Below are positions 1 to 10,078 of a stretch of DNA of 64,000 nucleotides, piece by piece. Numbering within the stretch: the first letter of the stretch is position 1; every line of letters begins with the position of its first letter. The position numbers and the translations under genes are program-made. The notes beneath the pieces were generated by a model. The model was not told the origin of the DNA. It made no database searches and saw only the letters and a list, made by a program, of their open reading frames with translations. This DNA is from Crateriforma conspicua (GTDB taxonomy: Bacteria; Planctomycetota; Planctomycetia; Pirellulales; Pirellulaceae), in contig NZ_CP036319.1 in the NCBI RefSeq assembly GCF_007752935.1, positions 4,878,501-4,942,500 of the forward strand, written 5' to 3'.

Positions 1-234
1 ATCTTGGGTGCGTCGCTGTTCATGCAGGAACGCAGCTACAACTTCCCCCAATCATGTGTCTACGGTTTCGGCTGCGGTGTCGGCTGGGCCATTGCGATCG
101 CCGCGTTGGCGGGAATTCGTGAAAAACTGAAATACAGTGACGTTCCACCGCCGCTGCGTGGTTTGGGAATCACGTTTATCACGGTTGGATTGATGTCGCT
201 GGCGTTCATGTCGTTTAGCGGGATTCAGCTTTGA
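1..234 (+). CDS. nqrE: Na+-translocating NADH:quinone reductase subunit E (3' part)
   Basis: C-terminal 77 residues of NqrE, an integral membrane subunit of the Na+-pumping NADH:ubiquinone reductase. The frame is open at the left edge, so the start lies outside the window. Visible are the short amphipathic stretch with [11 protein letters not shown], a glycine-rich membrane helix ([20 protein letters not shown]) and a final helix ending in FSGIQL, all typical of the NqrE/RnfA C-terminus. nqrF follows 134 bp downstream on the same strand, as in known nqrABCDEF operons, which confirms the identity. The stop is TGA at 232-234. Confidence 0.93.
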   Translation: MLGASLFMQERSYNFPQSCVYGFGCGVGWAIAIAALAGIREKLKYSDVPPPLRGLGITFITVGLMSLAFMSFSGIQL

Positions 235-368
235 TCCGATTCGGGCGGGTGCCGGGATCGTTGCCAGACGCGGTTGCGTCGGACATCCGTAAGGCATCTG
301 CCGCCGCATGATCGGCCTGCCGATCCGTTGGTCATTCACATTTCAAAAAGTCAACAAAGTCTGATTCG

Positions 369-1592
<1,224 letters not shown>

Positions 1593-1598
1593 TCTTTC

Positions 1599-2942
1599 AT
1601 GAACGCATTCATGCACGTCGCAACGCGGTCGCACTTTCGGGTGGCCGCGTTGTTTCTTTTAGTCTCACTGGGCATCGGTCAATCGCGAGCCCGCGGTCAG
1701 CAAGACCTGGTCAGCTTTGCGGGCCAGACGATGGGGACGACTTATTCGATCAAGATCGCACCGCCCCATGATTCGCTGCCGGACGATCTTCGCTTTCAGG
1801 TCGATGCCGAATTGCGAACCGTCAACGACCAGATGTCGACCTATTTGAAGTCGTCAGAGATCTCGCAGTTCAATGCATCGGATTCGACCGACTGGTTCGA
1901 CGTCAGCGATGCGACCGCCCTGGTGGTGAAGCGAGCGTTGGAGATTTCGGAACTGACCGATGGCGGCTTCGACGTCACCGTGGGACCACTGGTGGACGCG
2001 TGGAGCTTTGGGCCCGCACCGCGTTCCAATCAAATCCCCGACGATGCATCCTTGGAACGCTTGAAAGCGGCGACCGGGTATTCGCATCTGCATGTCCGAT
2101 TACATCCACCGGCGTTACGCAAAGACATTCCCGATCTGCGCATCGATCTGTCGGCGATAGCGAAAGGCCATGGCGTCGACCGCATCGTCGAATTGCTGCG
2201 GTCCACCGGTGCGGAAAACGTCTTCGTTGAAATTGGCGGTGAAATTCGAACGACGGGGGCAAAGCCAAGTGGCCCCTGGATGGTCGGCATTCAGGCGCCC
2301 GATCAAGCGATGAATCGTCCCGCGATTGCCCACGGTTTGACTAACGCGGCGATCGCAACATCGGGCGATTACCGAAACTTTTTCATGATCGATGGCGTTC
2401 GGTATTCCCATACGATTGATCCGCGAACGGGACGCCCGGTTAAGCACGACGTCGCCTCCGTTTCGGTGATTACCGACGATTGCATGTCGGCCGACGCATG
2501 GGCCACCGCGATCAATGTGCTGGGGCCAAACGCAGGTATCAAAGCCGCCAAAGCCGAAGGCCTGGATGTGTTGGTGATCCATCGCAACGAGGATGGTTAC
2601 GACGCAGCGGCCACCGGTCAGTTCCAAACGTATGTCGATCAGTTGACGACGGTTAAAGTTTCGAATGATGCGAATCCCAAGGACGAATCTTCCTTGGTTG
2701 CACGTGTCCTGCCATTGGCGGTCGTCACGGCTGTGTTTATGGGAATCGTTGTCACCGGCATGGCCGTCGGCGTGATGTTCGGACGGCGTGCGATTAGCGG
2801 AAGTTGTGGCGGGCTGAACAGCAAAACCAACCCCGATGGATCCACCAGCTGTTCGCTTTGCAGCAACCCCAGCGATGCATGCAAGGAACTACGCGAAAAG
2901 ATGCAGGCGGAAAAACCAGCCGCCGAAAACGTGACTTCTTGA
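1599..2942 (+). CDS. apbE: FAD:protein FMN transferase fused to an NqrM-type maturation domain
   Basis: 447 aa. Residues about 35-340 form an ApbE flavin transferase, which attaches FMN covalently to threonines of NqrB and NqrC. Visible motifs are GQTMGTTYSIKI, DLSAIAKGHGVD, FVEIGGEIRTTG and HTIDPRTGRPV. After a linker, residues about 365-447 contain a membrane helix (VVTAVFMGIVVTGMAVGVMFGRR) followed by GSCGGL and three more cysteines (TSC, SLC, DAC). That pattern matches NqrM (DUF539), the small Cys-rich factor needed to assemble the Na+-NQR iron centre. In Vibrio apbE and nqrM are separate adjacent genes; here they form one frame. An N-terminal signal/anchor (VAALFLLVSLGIG) puts the ApbE part outside the cytoplasm. 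Confidence 0.93.
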   Translation: MNAFMHVATRSHFRVAALFLLVSLGIGQSRARGQQDLVSFAGQTMGTTYSIKIAPPHDSLPDDLRFQVDAELRTVNDQMSTYLKSSEISQFNASDSTDWFDVSDATALVVKRALEISELTDGGFDVTVGPLVDAWSFGPAPRSNQIPDDASLERLKAATGYSHLHVRLHPPALRKDIPDLRIDLSAIAKGHGVDRIVELLRSTGAENVFVEIGGEIRTTGAKPSGPWMVGIQAPDQAMNRPAIAHGLTNAAIATSGDYRNFFMIDGVRYSHTIDPRTGRPVKHDVASVSVITDDCMSADAWATAINVLGPNAGIKAAKAEGLDVLVIHRNEDGYDAAATGQFQTYVDQLTTVKVSNDANPKDESSLVARVLPLAVVTAVFMGIVVTGMAVGVMFGRRAISGSCGGLNSKTNPDGSTSCSLCSNPSDACKELREKMQAEKPAAENVTS

Positions 2943-2997
2943 TCGTTCCTTGCGGTCACGGATCGAACGTGAATCGGCGCCGCGGTGGGAACCACCG

Positions 2998-4299
2998 TTA
3001 TGAATTGCGGGCCAACAGTTCACTGATGTCCAAAAGATGGACTTGGCGACCGTCTTGATGTGGGCTGTCGATGGCCACCTGCGTGCCGTCTTCGCTGCAA
3101 CGCGGGTGCGTGTCACAACGCCATTCACCCGTGTAAGCACGTGGTGATGGGAAATGTCCGAGATCGAATCGACGGCCGCTGGGAACGTGATACAGGTACA
3201 CCGTTTGACGGCGGTCGTGTTTGGACGGATAGGTGTCGTTTAAAATCCAATCACCGTGGTCGCCGCGCAAATACGTGTTGTGACCATTGGTCTTCATCAC
3301 CCCGACACCCACCGGGGTCACTTTGTCCGTGCGATCGACGAAGTCATAAAAGCCGTCGGCCATCCCAATCGGTCGCGTCCACATCGTGACGACTTCGTCA
3401 TCTTTCCAGATGAAGTGGGACGTTTTTCCGGAAGGATCCAATTCATACAAGTCGTTGCCGTCCATATCGGCGGTCAACATCCGCGTCACAAAACCGCCCT
3501 TGTATTGCAACGTCGGGGGATCAAATTCCGGGCGGAATCGATGCAACACGATAAAACGCGTGCCGGACGGATTGATCAACAAATGGTTGAAATAGTGCCA
3601 CGCTTCGTCGTGCGTCTGGCCATCGTGCCAGGGCATTGCGGCGACACGGTCAAGTGAAAGGATTAAACGGCTGTCGCCTGTTTCCAAGTCAACTTTCCAG
3701 ACGCCCGATTCCTTTGGGCTCCGCTGATCGACAAAGGGATCGGCCAGTCCGTCATAGCCGTATCCCGGACGCAGGTTATCGATGCGACGAAAATCCGCAG
3801 ACAAACCAAAGCGACCGTCGTCACTAATCGTATAAATCGGCCGATCAATCGTTCGCGTTCGTCCCGATTTCAAATCGTGAATGCGACACACGAACTGGTC
3901 ACCCTGGCGGTCGTTCCACAGGACACGACGTCCGTCGCGTCCGATCCATTGCAACATGCAACCTTGCTGCCATCCCCACGCGTTGGACACACCAAGTGGC
4001 ACCCAGCGGTCACCGGCGGCGGTGTCGACATAGCCGACGTCGATCGAATCGTTTCCCGTGGGGGAACGCCCTTCGAAATTCACCCGGTTTGAAAGCACCT
4101 TCGTCCCCGTCGGGTCGAATTCTCGTTTGTCGTAATATCCGAACCAGTGGTGCCCCGGCGGCTTGGTGATCTGACGGCACGGCACCATCGTTTCCAGCTT
4201 GCCGATCCCCTGCGAATCGGCTCGTGCGTCAGAAAAGGCACACGTCGACAACGAAGCCGCGGTCGCGGCACGACAGAACTGGCGTCTTGTGATTGGCAT
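2998..4299 (-). CDS. Secreted beta-propeller protein (TolB / oligogalacturonate-lyase-like)
   Basis: 433 aa with a twin-arginine-type signal peptide (TRRQFCRAATAASLSTCAFS), so probably exported folded. The rest is rich in repeated beta-strand blades of the WxxDGRRVLWND, DDGRFGLSADF and SEDGTQVAIDSP kind, as in TolB-like propellers and the oligogalacturonate lyase fold. HHWFGYYDK near the N-terminus and a late GEWRCDTHPRCSEDG segment are features I associate with a large uncharacterised planctomycete family. I see no proof of lyase activity. It stands alone, convergent with apbE, and no operon partner is evident. Confidence 0.75.
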   Translation of the reverse strand: MPITRRQFCRAATAASLSTCAFSDARADSQGIGKLETMVPCRQITKPPGHHWFGYYDKREFDPTGTKVLSNRVNFEGRSPTGNDSIDVGYVDTAAGDRWVPLGVSNAWGWQQGCMLQWIGRDGRRVLWNDRQGDQFVCRIHDLKSGRTRTIDRPIYTISDDGRFGLSADFRRIDNLRPGYGYDGLADPFVDQRSPKESGVWKVDLETGDSRLILSLDRVAAMPWHDGQTHDEAWHYFNHLLINPSGTRFIVLHRFRPEFDPPTLQYKGGFVTRMLTADMDGNDLYELDPSGKTSHFIWKDDEVVTMWTRPIGMADGFYDFVDRTDKVTPVGVGVMKTNGHNTYLRGDHGDWILNDTYPSKHDRRQTVYLYHVPSGRRFDLGHFPSPRAYTGEWRCDTHPRCSEDGTQVAIDSPHQDGRQVHLLDISELLARNS

Positions 4300-4571
4300 G
4301 GTGGGGCGGCCGTGAGCCGGGCCCAGGAAAGGGGGAAGGGCGGGACGTGATCAATCACCGCTGTTACTTGGTGACCATGCAGGCCAAACCGGTGATGGAA
4401 CCACCAAGATATCCGTTTGACAACGCGTCTGCGGCCCGTGTCATCGCCAACCTGGGCGACGAGCCGGCGGTCAGCGGCAACGGAATCCACTTGTTTTAGC
4501 GTCAGTCGATCGCACGACCTCGCCGGGAGGAACCACTGCCAATGACGGGGGGCGTGGTCAAGACGGCCGGG

Positions 4572-4775
4572 TTATCGCTGCTCGCGATAGGTCGTGAAGC
4601 TCAAAAAGACCAGAATCAGGCCGAAAATGGCGAAGGTCAGGTCCATCAGCAGGCTGGCGTAGCCCAGCGGAGCGACATCTTCCATGCCGGCCAGGCCCAT
4701 GATCGCATCGGCACCAAACAGCACGACGACCAGGATCGAAGCCACAAGGCTGATCAGACAAAGCGCCTTGGGCAT
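4572..4775 (-). CDS. Small two-helix membrane protein
   Basis: 67 aa from the ATG at 4775, preceded by AAGAGG 8 bp upstream; a TTG directly before the ATG would add one residue. Two hydrophobic segments (residues about 4-27 and 38-60) with a short acidic loop (GMEDVAP) predict a two-helix inner-membrane protein with a basic C-terminal tail (TYREQR). I do not recognise the family. Surrounding DNA (4300-4571) shows no other gene, so it appears monocistronic. Confidence 0.6.
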   Translation of the reverse strand: MPKALCLISLVASILVVVLFGADAIMGLAGMEDVAPLGYASLLMDLTFAIFGLILVFLSFTTYREQR

Positions 4776-5006
4776 CAACCAACCTCTTGAAGGGGATTAA
4801 AGGACAGAAATGCGGCCCGCCGGGACAGACCGTTGGATTTGCGTGGGAACTTCATCGGCAAAGTATAGTTGCCCTCGACGCATTTTCCCACGCCCGCCCA
4901 AGGTGTGCATTTTCACGAAAATTCACCGCTCGGACGGCTGTAAGGATTGCGACGAAAGTGCGATGTTGATTGCGATACTTCGTCCCGTCAACGCGGCATT
5001 TGGCCC

Positions 5007-6227
5007 ATGAATTCGACGCCCGCCCCTGAAAATTCGTCATCCGCCCCCCCAACATCGACCGCCGACGACTTGCTGCGGCGCGATCCGTGGCTGTGGTGGC
5101 GAAACCAGATGCCGATCACGGCCAAATGGCATTATTTCGACCATGCCGCCGTGGCCCCCCTGCCCAAGCCCGCCGCCGATGCAATCACTAAATTTGCGAC
5201 TCAGGCCAGTGAAGAGGGCGACACGGTTTGGCCACAGTGGCACGATTGCCAGGAAACCCTGCGTGGACAATTTGCCCAGCTGACCGGTGCATCGATCGAC
5301 GAAGTCTGTTTGATTCCGAACACAACGACCGGCATCAACCTGGTGGCCGAAGGGTGGCCGTGGCAGCCGGGCGACAGCGTGGTGGTGCCCGAAGGCGAAT
5401 ATCCCAGCAATTTGCTGCCGTGGCTGAACCAACAGAGCAAGGGCGTGGACGTGCGAATCGTTCCCCGCCGCGATGGCCGCGTGGAAATCGATGACTTGTT
5501 CGACCGTGTCGACGATTCGACTCAGATGATCGCCGTCAGCTGGGTCGGATTTTCCAGCGGCTACCGGGTCGATCTGGAATCTCTGGTGCACCGGGCCCAT
5601 CGCCGCGGCGTGAAAGTCTTTGTCGACGCGATCCAGGGCTTGGGAATGTACCCGCTGGATCTGTCCCAAATTCCTGTCGACTTTCTGGCGGCCGATGGTC
5701 ACAAGTGGCTGCTGGGGCCCGAAGGTGCCGGCGTCGCCGTCGTTGCCAAGCGGCACCTGGAAACGTTGCGGTGTGTCGGCGTGGGCTGGCACAGCGTGAA
5801 AGAATCCAAAGCGTTCACGGCAACCGATTTAGACCTTCGCCCAACCGCGGCTCGTTTCGAAGGCGGGTCGGCCAACATGGTCGGGTTTGCCGCCTTGTCG
5901 GCCAGCGTTGAATTGTTCCTGCAAGTCCGCCGCGTGCACGGTGCCGGCGCGATCGCTGACCGGGTCATCGGGCTGGTCGACGGCTTTGAACAAATGCTGC
6001 GTGAACGAGGTCTGATTTGTCACACACCTGTCGGGTCAATGCATCGCACGGGAATCGTTATCTTTGAAGTCCCCGGGGTCGATGCGGCGAAAGTCCGGCA
6101 AGCGGCCTTGGATTCTTCGATGGTCATCAGCTGTCGTGGTGCGGGTGTCCGCGCCAGCATCCACGCTTACAACACGCTGCACGAACTGGAACAACTGGCT
6201 GATTTGGCCGCAGGCCTGGCAAAGTAG
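5007..6227 (+). CDS. Class V aminotransferase / cysteine desulfurase-like PLP enzyme
   Basis: 406 aa from the ATG at 5007; upstream in-frame codons look non-coding. The fold-type I PLP signature is clear: TTTGINLVAEGW binds the phosphate, SWVGFSSGYRVD and VDAIQGLG carry the aspartate region, and Lys233 in DGHKWLLGPEGAG is the Schiff-base lysine. The family includes cysteine desulfurases, selenocysteine lyases and isopenicillin N epimerases. I see no clear mobile-loop catalytic cysteine of the RxGHHCA type near the C-terminus (TGIVIFEVPG..., CRGAGVRAS), so the exact substrate is uncertain. coaD follows 52 bp downstream on the same strand. Confidence 0.85.
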   Translation: MNSTPAPENSSSAPPTSTADDLLRRDPWLWWRNQMPITAKWHYFDHAAVAPLPKPAADAITKFATQASEEGDTVWPQWHDCQETLRGQFAQLTGASIDEVCLIPNTTTGINLVAEGWPWQPGDSVVVPEGEYPSNLLPWLNQQSKGVDVRIVPRRDGRVEIDDLFDRVDDSTQMIAVSWVGFSSGYRVDLESLVHRAHRRGVKVFVDAIQGLGMYPLDLSQIPVDFLAADGHKWLLGPEGAGVAVVAKRHLETLRCVGVGWHSVKESKAFTATDLDLRPTAARFEGGSANMVGFAALSASVELFLQVRRVHGAGAIADRVIGLVDGFEQMLRERGLICHTPVGSMHRTGIVIFEVPGVDAAKVRQAALDSSMVISCRGAGVRASIHAYNTLHELEQLADLAAGLAK

Positions 6228-6279
6228 CCGAACGGATCGGCCCAGGGTCTGCCATCTTCTCTCGCTTCACCGATTGACC

Positions 6280-6777
6280 ATGCCCCACAAAAGCACGGCC
6301 GTCTACACCGGCTCCTTCGACCCCGTCACACTGGGACACCTGCACATCATCCAGCGGGCTTCGGCGTTGTTTGAAAACTTGGTCGTCGGGATCGGCATCA
6401 ACGCGGACAAACGTCCAATGTTCTCGATCGAAAAGCGGGTCGAATTGGTTCAAAAGGTGACTGAGCCTTTCGAAAACGTCCGTGTCGAACCGTTCGATGG
6501 CTTGGCCGTCGACTTTGTCCGCCAGCAAAAATCGTCGCTGATGATTCGTGGCATTCGACCGCTGACCGACACCGCCGGTGAATTCACGATGATGATGGCC
6601 AACCGACAGTTGGACGACAGCATCGAAACCGTGTTTCTGATGGCCGATGAGCGTTTCTCACACGTCAGCAGTTCGTTGCTGAAACAGATCGCCGCGGTCA
6701 GTGACAGCGATCAACGTTTGGCAAAGTTCGTTCCGCCACCCGTTTTGGACGCGCTGCGACAACGAATGAGCGAATAA
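6280..6777 (+). CDS. coaD: Phosphopantetheine adenylyltransferase
   Basis: 165 aa. Catalyses the fourth step of coenzyme A synthesis, transferring AMP from ATP to 4'-phosphopantetheine. Contains the nucleotidyltransferase motif YTGSFDPVTLGHLHII near the N-terminus, the RGIRPLTD phosphopantetheine region and the HVSSSLLKQIA signature near the C-terminus. Length is that of the bacterial family (about 160). The ATG at 6280 was chosen because homologues start just before VYTGSFDP; an in-frame extension reaches back into the preceding gene but reads as an out-of-frame shadow. Confidence 0.97.
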   Translation: MPHKSTAVYTGSFDPVTLGHLHIIQRASALFENLVVGIGINADKRPMFSIEKRVELVQKVTEPFENVRVEPFDGLAVDFVRQQKSSLMIRGIRPLTDTAGEFTMMMANRQLDDSIETVFLMADERFSHVSSSLLKQIAAVSDSDQRLAKFVPPPVLDALRQRMSE

Positions 6778-6797
6778 CCAACGGCCGATGCGACAAT

Positions 6798-7772
6798 TCA
6801 GGCCGCTCGTTTTTCTTTCTGCGATTCCGCGTTTTCGCTGTCCCCGCTGCGAACGCCGCCGCCGGAACCTTCGCCCGCCAACGCGTAACTGCCACGTTTG
6901 CGACGTCGCAGTCGCTGGTGCGATTCGGGTGCAAAACGATCGAACACGCTGCCCAAGAGATTGGGGCTGAAGCAGACGTATCCCCACAGCAGTCCGAACG
7001 CCACGCCGCCGATTCCGTCGGTAAAGAAATGGGCACCGCTTAACAATGGCTGCAACAGTTGGCCGGCACCGATGATGAAGAACAGCCAGCGACCGCGCGG
7101 CAGGATCACCCACAAACCGACGATCAATGCCGTCGCCGTGGCGACTTTGCCGCTAGGGAACGCGCGTGTCTGTGCGGCGAAGGTCGCGATCTGATCAAGG
7201 TCCCAATCAAACGCCCACAACCACGCATAGTCGGTGGTGGCCAAATCCAAGTTCAACGCGTGGGGTTTGGGCCGCAACACAAACAGTTTGGCCATCATGG
7301 CAACCGAACCACCGCCCAACGCCAAGGTCGCCAGTCGCGGAACTTGCCAGCGTTTGCCGGGAGCCATCAACATGATCCCCACCAACACCAAAAAGACGCC
7401 GATGCCGTGGGAAAATACCAGGGTCAGATCCAGGGCACTCTGAAAATCACTGGACCACCGCGTGTTGGCGACGTAGCGGGCGATCGGAACATCCGCCAGC
7501 GTCAACAGCGGCACCAGCAAGAACAGGAACGCCGACAACCACAGTAGAGTTCCGGGCCGATAAAACCCTTCGCCGACACCTTCGGTCATCGATACCGACG
7601 AACCACTGTTTCGGACACGCCACGACCCGCTGTCCTGGCGTGATGGTTGACGACGCGGCAACGGTTTCATCAACAATTCCAACGCCGACGCGCTCAACGC
7701 ATCAACGGGAGCCGCGGGACGTTGACCGTCGCTCGGTGATTCGTGATCGGTGGATTGGGGATGATGAAGCAT
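6798..7772 (-). CDS. PAP2-superfamily membrane protein with altered active-site motifs
   Basis: About 325 aa from the ATG at 7772 (an upstream GTG at 7799 is also possible). An N-terminal hydrophilic region of about 85 residues precedes five to six membrane helices. The PAP2 phosphatase scaffold is recognisable: KLFVLRPKPH matches KX6RP, FPSGK stands where FPSGH is usual, and LLSGAHFFTD matches the third motif around the second histidine and aspartate. The histidine of PSGH is Lys here and the Arg of the SR pair is absent, so activity on lipid phosphates is doubtful. The tail is Arg/Ser/Gly-rich. Convergent with coaD, 20 bp apart. Confidence 0.72.
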   Translation of the reverse strand: MLHHPQSTDHESPSDGQRPAAPVDALSASALELLMKPLPRRQPSRQDSGSWRVRNSGSSVSMTEGVGEGFYRPGTLLWLSAFLFLLVPLLTLADVPIARYVANTRWSSDFQSALDLTLVFSHGIGVFLVLVGIMLMAPGKRWQVPRLATLALGGGSVAMMAKLFVLRPKPHALNLDLATTDYAWLWAFDWDLDQIATFAAQTRAFPSGKVATATALIVGLWVILPRGRWLFFIIGAGQLLQPLLSGAHFFTDGIGGVAFGLLWGYVCFSPNLLGSVFDRFAPESHQRLRRRKRGSYALAGEGSGGGVRSGDSENAESQKEKRAA

Positions 7773-8147
7773 CGTGTCGATCCAGACCTCGTGATTCACC
7801 CATCAATTCCGCACGCCCCAAAGCCCAATCGTTGGGCGACGGCGTCGGGGTGAGTTTTGCGGAGGGTATTCAATGAACCACCCTGGTGAAAAGCCCATCC
7901 CGTCCGGCGATCCACCGCAATTCGGCCCCCAACTTTGCCCGCTTGCCTGCAACGCCTGTTTTCCAGTTTGCTTGCAATCACGGTTCGTCCCGCTTCGCTG
8001 TACTGCTGCTCGGTCTCGGCAAGAATCACTCCTGCAGAAGGCGCTGGTGAAAGCCCGAAAAAGCCCCGCCAATGATTCTTCACCGGCGGGGCGTCACGAA
8101 ATTTGGTGCAGGAGCGACTGACAGAAACAGATCCAACGGTCAGCGGA
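7773..8147. other. Intergenic stretch holding a terminator
   Basis: No gene is supported between the PAP2-like gene and the sigma-factor gene. The only clear signal is the Rho-independent terminator at 8058-8092, listed separately. Open frames on both strands here are short and lack a ribosome site. Confidence 0.6.
8058..8092 (-). terminator. Rho-independent terminator downstream of the ECF sigma gene
   Basis: On the minus strand an 8-bp G+C stem (GCCCCGCC paired with GGCGGGGC, 8063-8070 and 8085-8092) is followed at once by TTTTT (8062-8058). It lies 56 bp beyond the stop of the sigma-factor gene and faces the right way to end its transcript. Confidence 0.85.
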
Positions 8148-8738
8148 TCAAACGGCTTGCATCACATCAATCTCCTTGGCCAATCGCTTCCGCGCCACGT
8201 GCAGACGTCGCTTGATCGTTCCGACCGGCGCGGCAAACGCATCGCTCATTTCGACCAAGGTTTGCCCGTTCAGGTAAAACGCGTTCAGCGTGTCCCGATC
8301 CATCTCGTTCAATCGTCCGATACCGCTGCGAACTGCGGCGGCCTCTTCACGATCCTGGGCGAAGGTTTCGGGCGTTGCGTCGGCTGCACACGTTGCTTCC
8401 AAAGTCTCGGGATCACAAACGACCGCGCCGCGATGACGCGTGATGCGGTTGATCGCCATGCGGTGCAAGATCTGACGCAACCACCCGCCGAAAGCTTCCG
8501 GAACACGCAATTGATTGATCTTCTGCATCGCCTGCATGAAGACGTCTTGGGCCAATTCTTCGGCCTCGTCGCCGTCACGGACTTTTCGCATCGCCAACGC
8601 AACGATTCCGCCACGGTAACGTTCGAACAGTTCGCCAAAGGCTTCGCGATTTCCATCCTGGGCCGACTTCACCAGTTCAGCCACGCTGCATTGGCGAAGC
8701 TGGGCCGGAGACATTGGCTGTTCATCGATTGCATTCAT
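8148..8738 (-). CDS. ECF-type RNA polymerase sigma factor
   Basis: 196 aa from the ATG at 8738, which has AAGGAAA just upstream; the longer frame to 8996 is basic low-complexity and probably not translated. Sigma-70 region 2 spans about 20-90 (LVKSAQDGNREAFGELFERYRG ... DAEELAQDVFMQAMQKI) and region 4 about 135-190 (LNEMDRDTLNAFYLNGQTLVEMSDAFAAPVGTIKRRLHVARKRL). Region 3 is missing, which defines the ECF class. No adjacent anti-sigma gene is visible, so how it is controlled cannot be read here. Confidence 0.93.
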   Translation of the reverse strand: MNAIDEQPMSPAQLRQCSVAELVKSAQDGNREAFGELFERYRGGIVALAMRKVRDGDEAEELAQDVFMQAMQKINQLRVPEAFGGWLRQILHRMAINRITRHRGAVVCDPETLEATCAADATPETFAQDREEAAAVRSGIGRLNEMDRDTLNAFYLNGQTLVEMSDAFAAPVGTIKRRLHVARKRLAKEIDVMQAV

Positions 8739-10078
8739 CGTTGATTTCCTTTTCCCGATCCGCCTTGTCAGCCGATTCGTCTGGGCCAGCGTTCTGCTGG
8801 CCGCCGGTGACGATCGACGTGAATCCAAAAGGGGCGGATTCGGTGGGCGACGGCTTTCTTCGCTGCCGTCGCGGTGGGGTGTTTTGCTGGTTGTGTTTGG
8901 CTTCGTTGAACTTCGCGACTTGGCGATCGGTGGGATCCGAAAGTGGTGCGAAATTGCGTTGTCGTGGTGGCCGGCCTGGCGGCGGGGGTCGATCAAGACG
9001 ACTTTGGCAAAACGGTGTTTCGTCGATGGTCACGGCCGAATTCGGGCGGACCTGACAAGGGAACCGATGTCCAAAGGCGTCAAACCGATTGCTTGGTTGA
9101 CCGCGATGACCATGCCGACCGAATGCAGTGCGTTGTGAGAATCCAAACGTCCGATGACGGCTTCGTTTCAGTGCGAAGCATCACGGCCGATGGACCAACA
9201 CAGCGGTGCCGGATCGGAAGGCGATTTCAGCGACGGTCAAAACGTTGGATGTGTCGTGTCAGCCGTGACGTGCGAGGGTTTTCCGCACGACCAAGGCCGG
9301 CGATCGACATCAGCCGCAGCGTTTGCCAAGCGTCGGTTTCAATCGCCCTGTGCCGATCGAGCCCTGCGTTGTCACCGGCACCAAAATGGGCCGGCCCGGA
9401 CAACGCGGGTGCATGCGATCCGACAAGACATCCAGACCTGACGACATCGAACCCGATAGGTGTCGATGTGATCTGGATGAGAACAGCCACTGCCAATCAA
9501 TCCCGTCACGCAGATAACTGCGAATCAAACGGGTGGCGGTCTGCAATGCGGCGGCAAACGCACCCATGACGCGATTCGTGCGTACTTCGACAACTGCAAA
9601 GACGCGAACGACGACGGCGGCGGCTTGTTCCAAACGCATTTCAAACCTCCCGGCACCCTTTGTTTTGGGTGCGGCAGCAAAACAAAAAAACGATGAAGTT
9701 GATGGGTTGGGCAGAGCCGGTGGCTCCAACCCAGGCGACGGTCAGGATACGATTCCACCACGCCAACGGATTAACCGCGGTGTGGCAAACAACATCAACC
9801 GTCGCAAAAAAGGATACTCCTGGGGAGCAACGGGGACCAGCGAAAAGCGGATCCAGCCGCCACCCAATCTCAGGGATCGGTCGTAAGGACGCCCAGGGCA
9901 AGGGAAGGTTCGCGGATAAAAACCTGTTTTTCGTTTTTCCAGGAATTTTCTTTTTGCCCCGGCGGACATTCGCGATTCGTACCACGTTCATTCGCGCCGA
10001 TTCGGTTCGCAACGTAGGTGACGGCCGCCCGACGAACCACGCCGCGGCCGACTTTTCCCACTCAAGTACCCCACACCG
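8739..10078. other. Long stretch without a convincing gene
   Basis: 1.3 kb between the sigma gene and the comF-like gene. Several open frames exist on both strands, but their composition looks like random reading of G+C-rich DNA and none matches a family I recognise. The best candidate is a minus frame starting at 9640, listed separately. The segment 9905-9960 is rich in A and T runs. Untranslated RNA, decayed genes or a long regulatory region are all possible. Confidence 0.5.
9310..9640 (-). pseudogene. Possible small or decayed membrane-protein gene
   Basis: The only frame in this gap with good start signals: GGGAGG lies 6 bp before an ATG at 9640. The first 50 or so residues (MRLEQAAAVVVRVFAVVEV, then LQTATRLIRSYLRD) could be a short amphipathic or membrane protein, but after about residue 60 composition turns Arg/Pro/Ser-rich and unlike a protein. 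That suggests a frameshifted remnant or chance. I do not recognise a family. Confidence 0.2.

Noticed and set aside
8943-9569. Plus frame of 208 codons in the gene-free stretch
   Set aside because: Arg/Ser/Thr-rich composition typical of antisense or random G+C-rich DNA, no ribosome site, no known domain.
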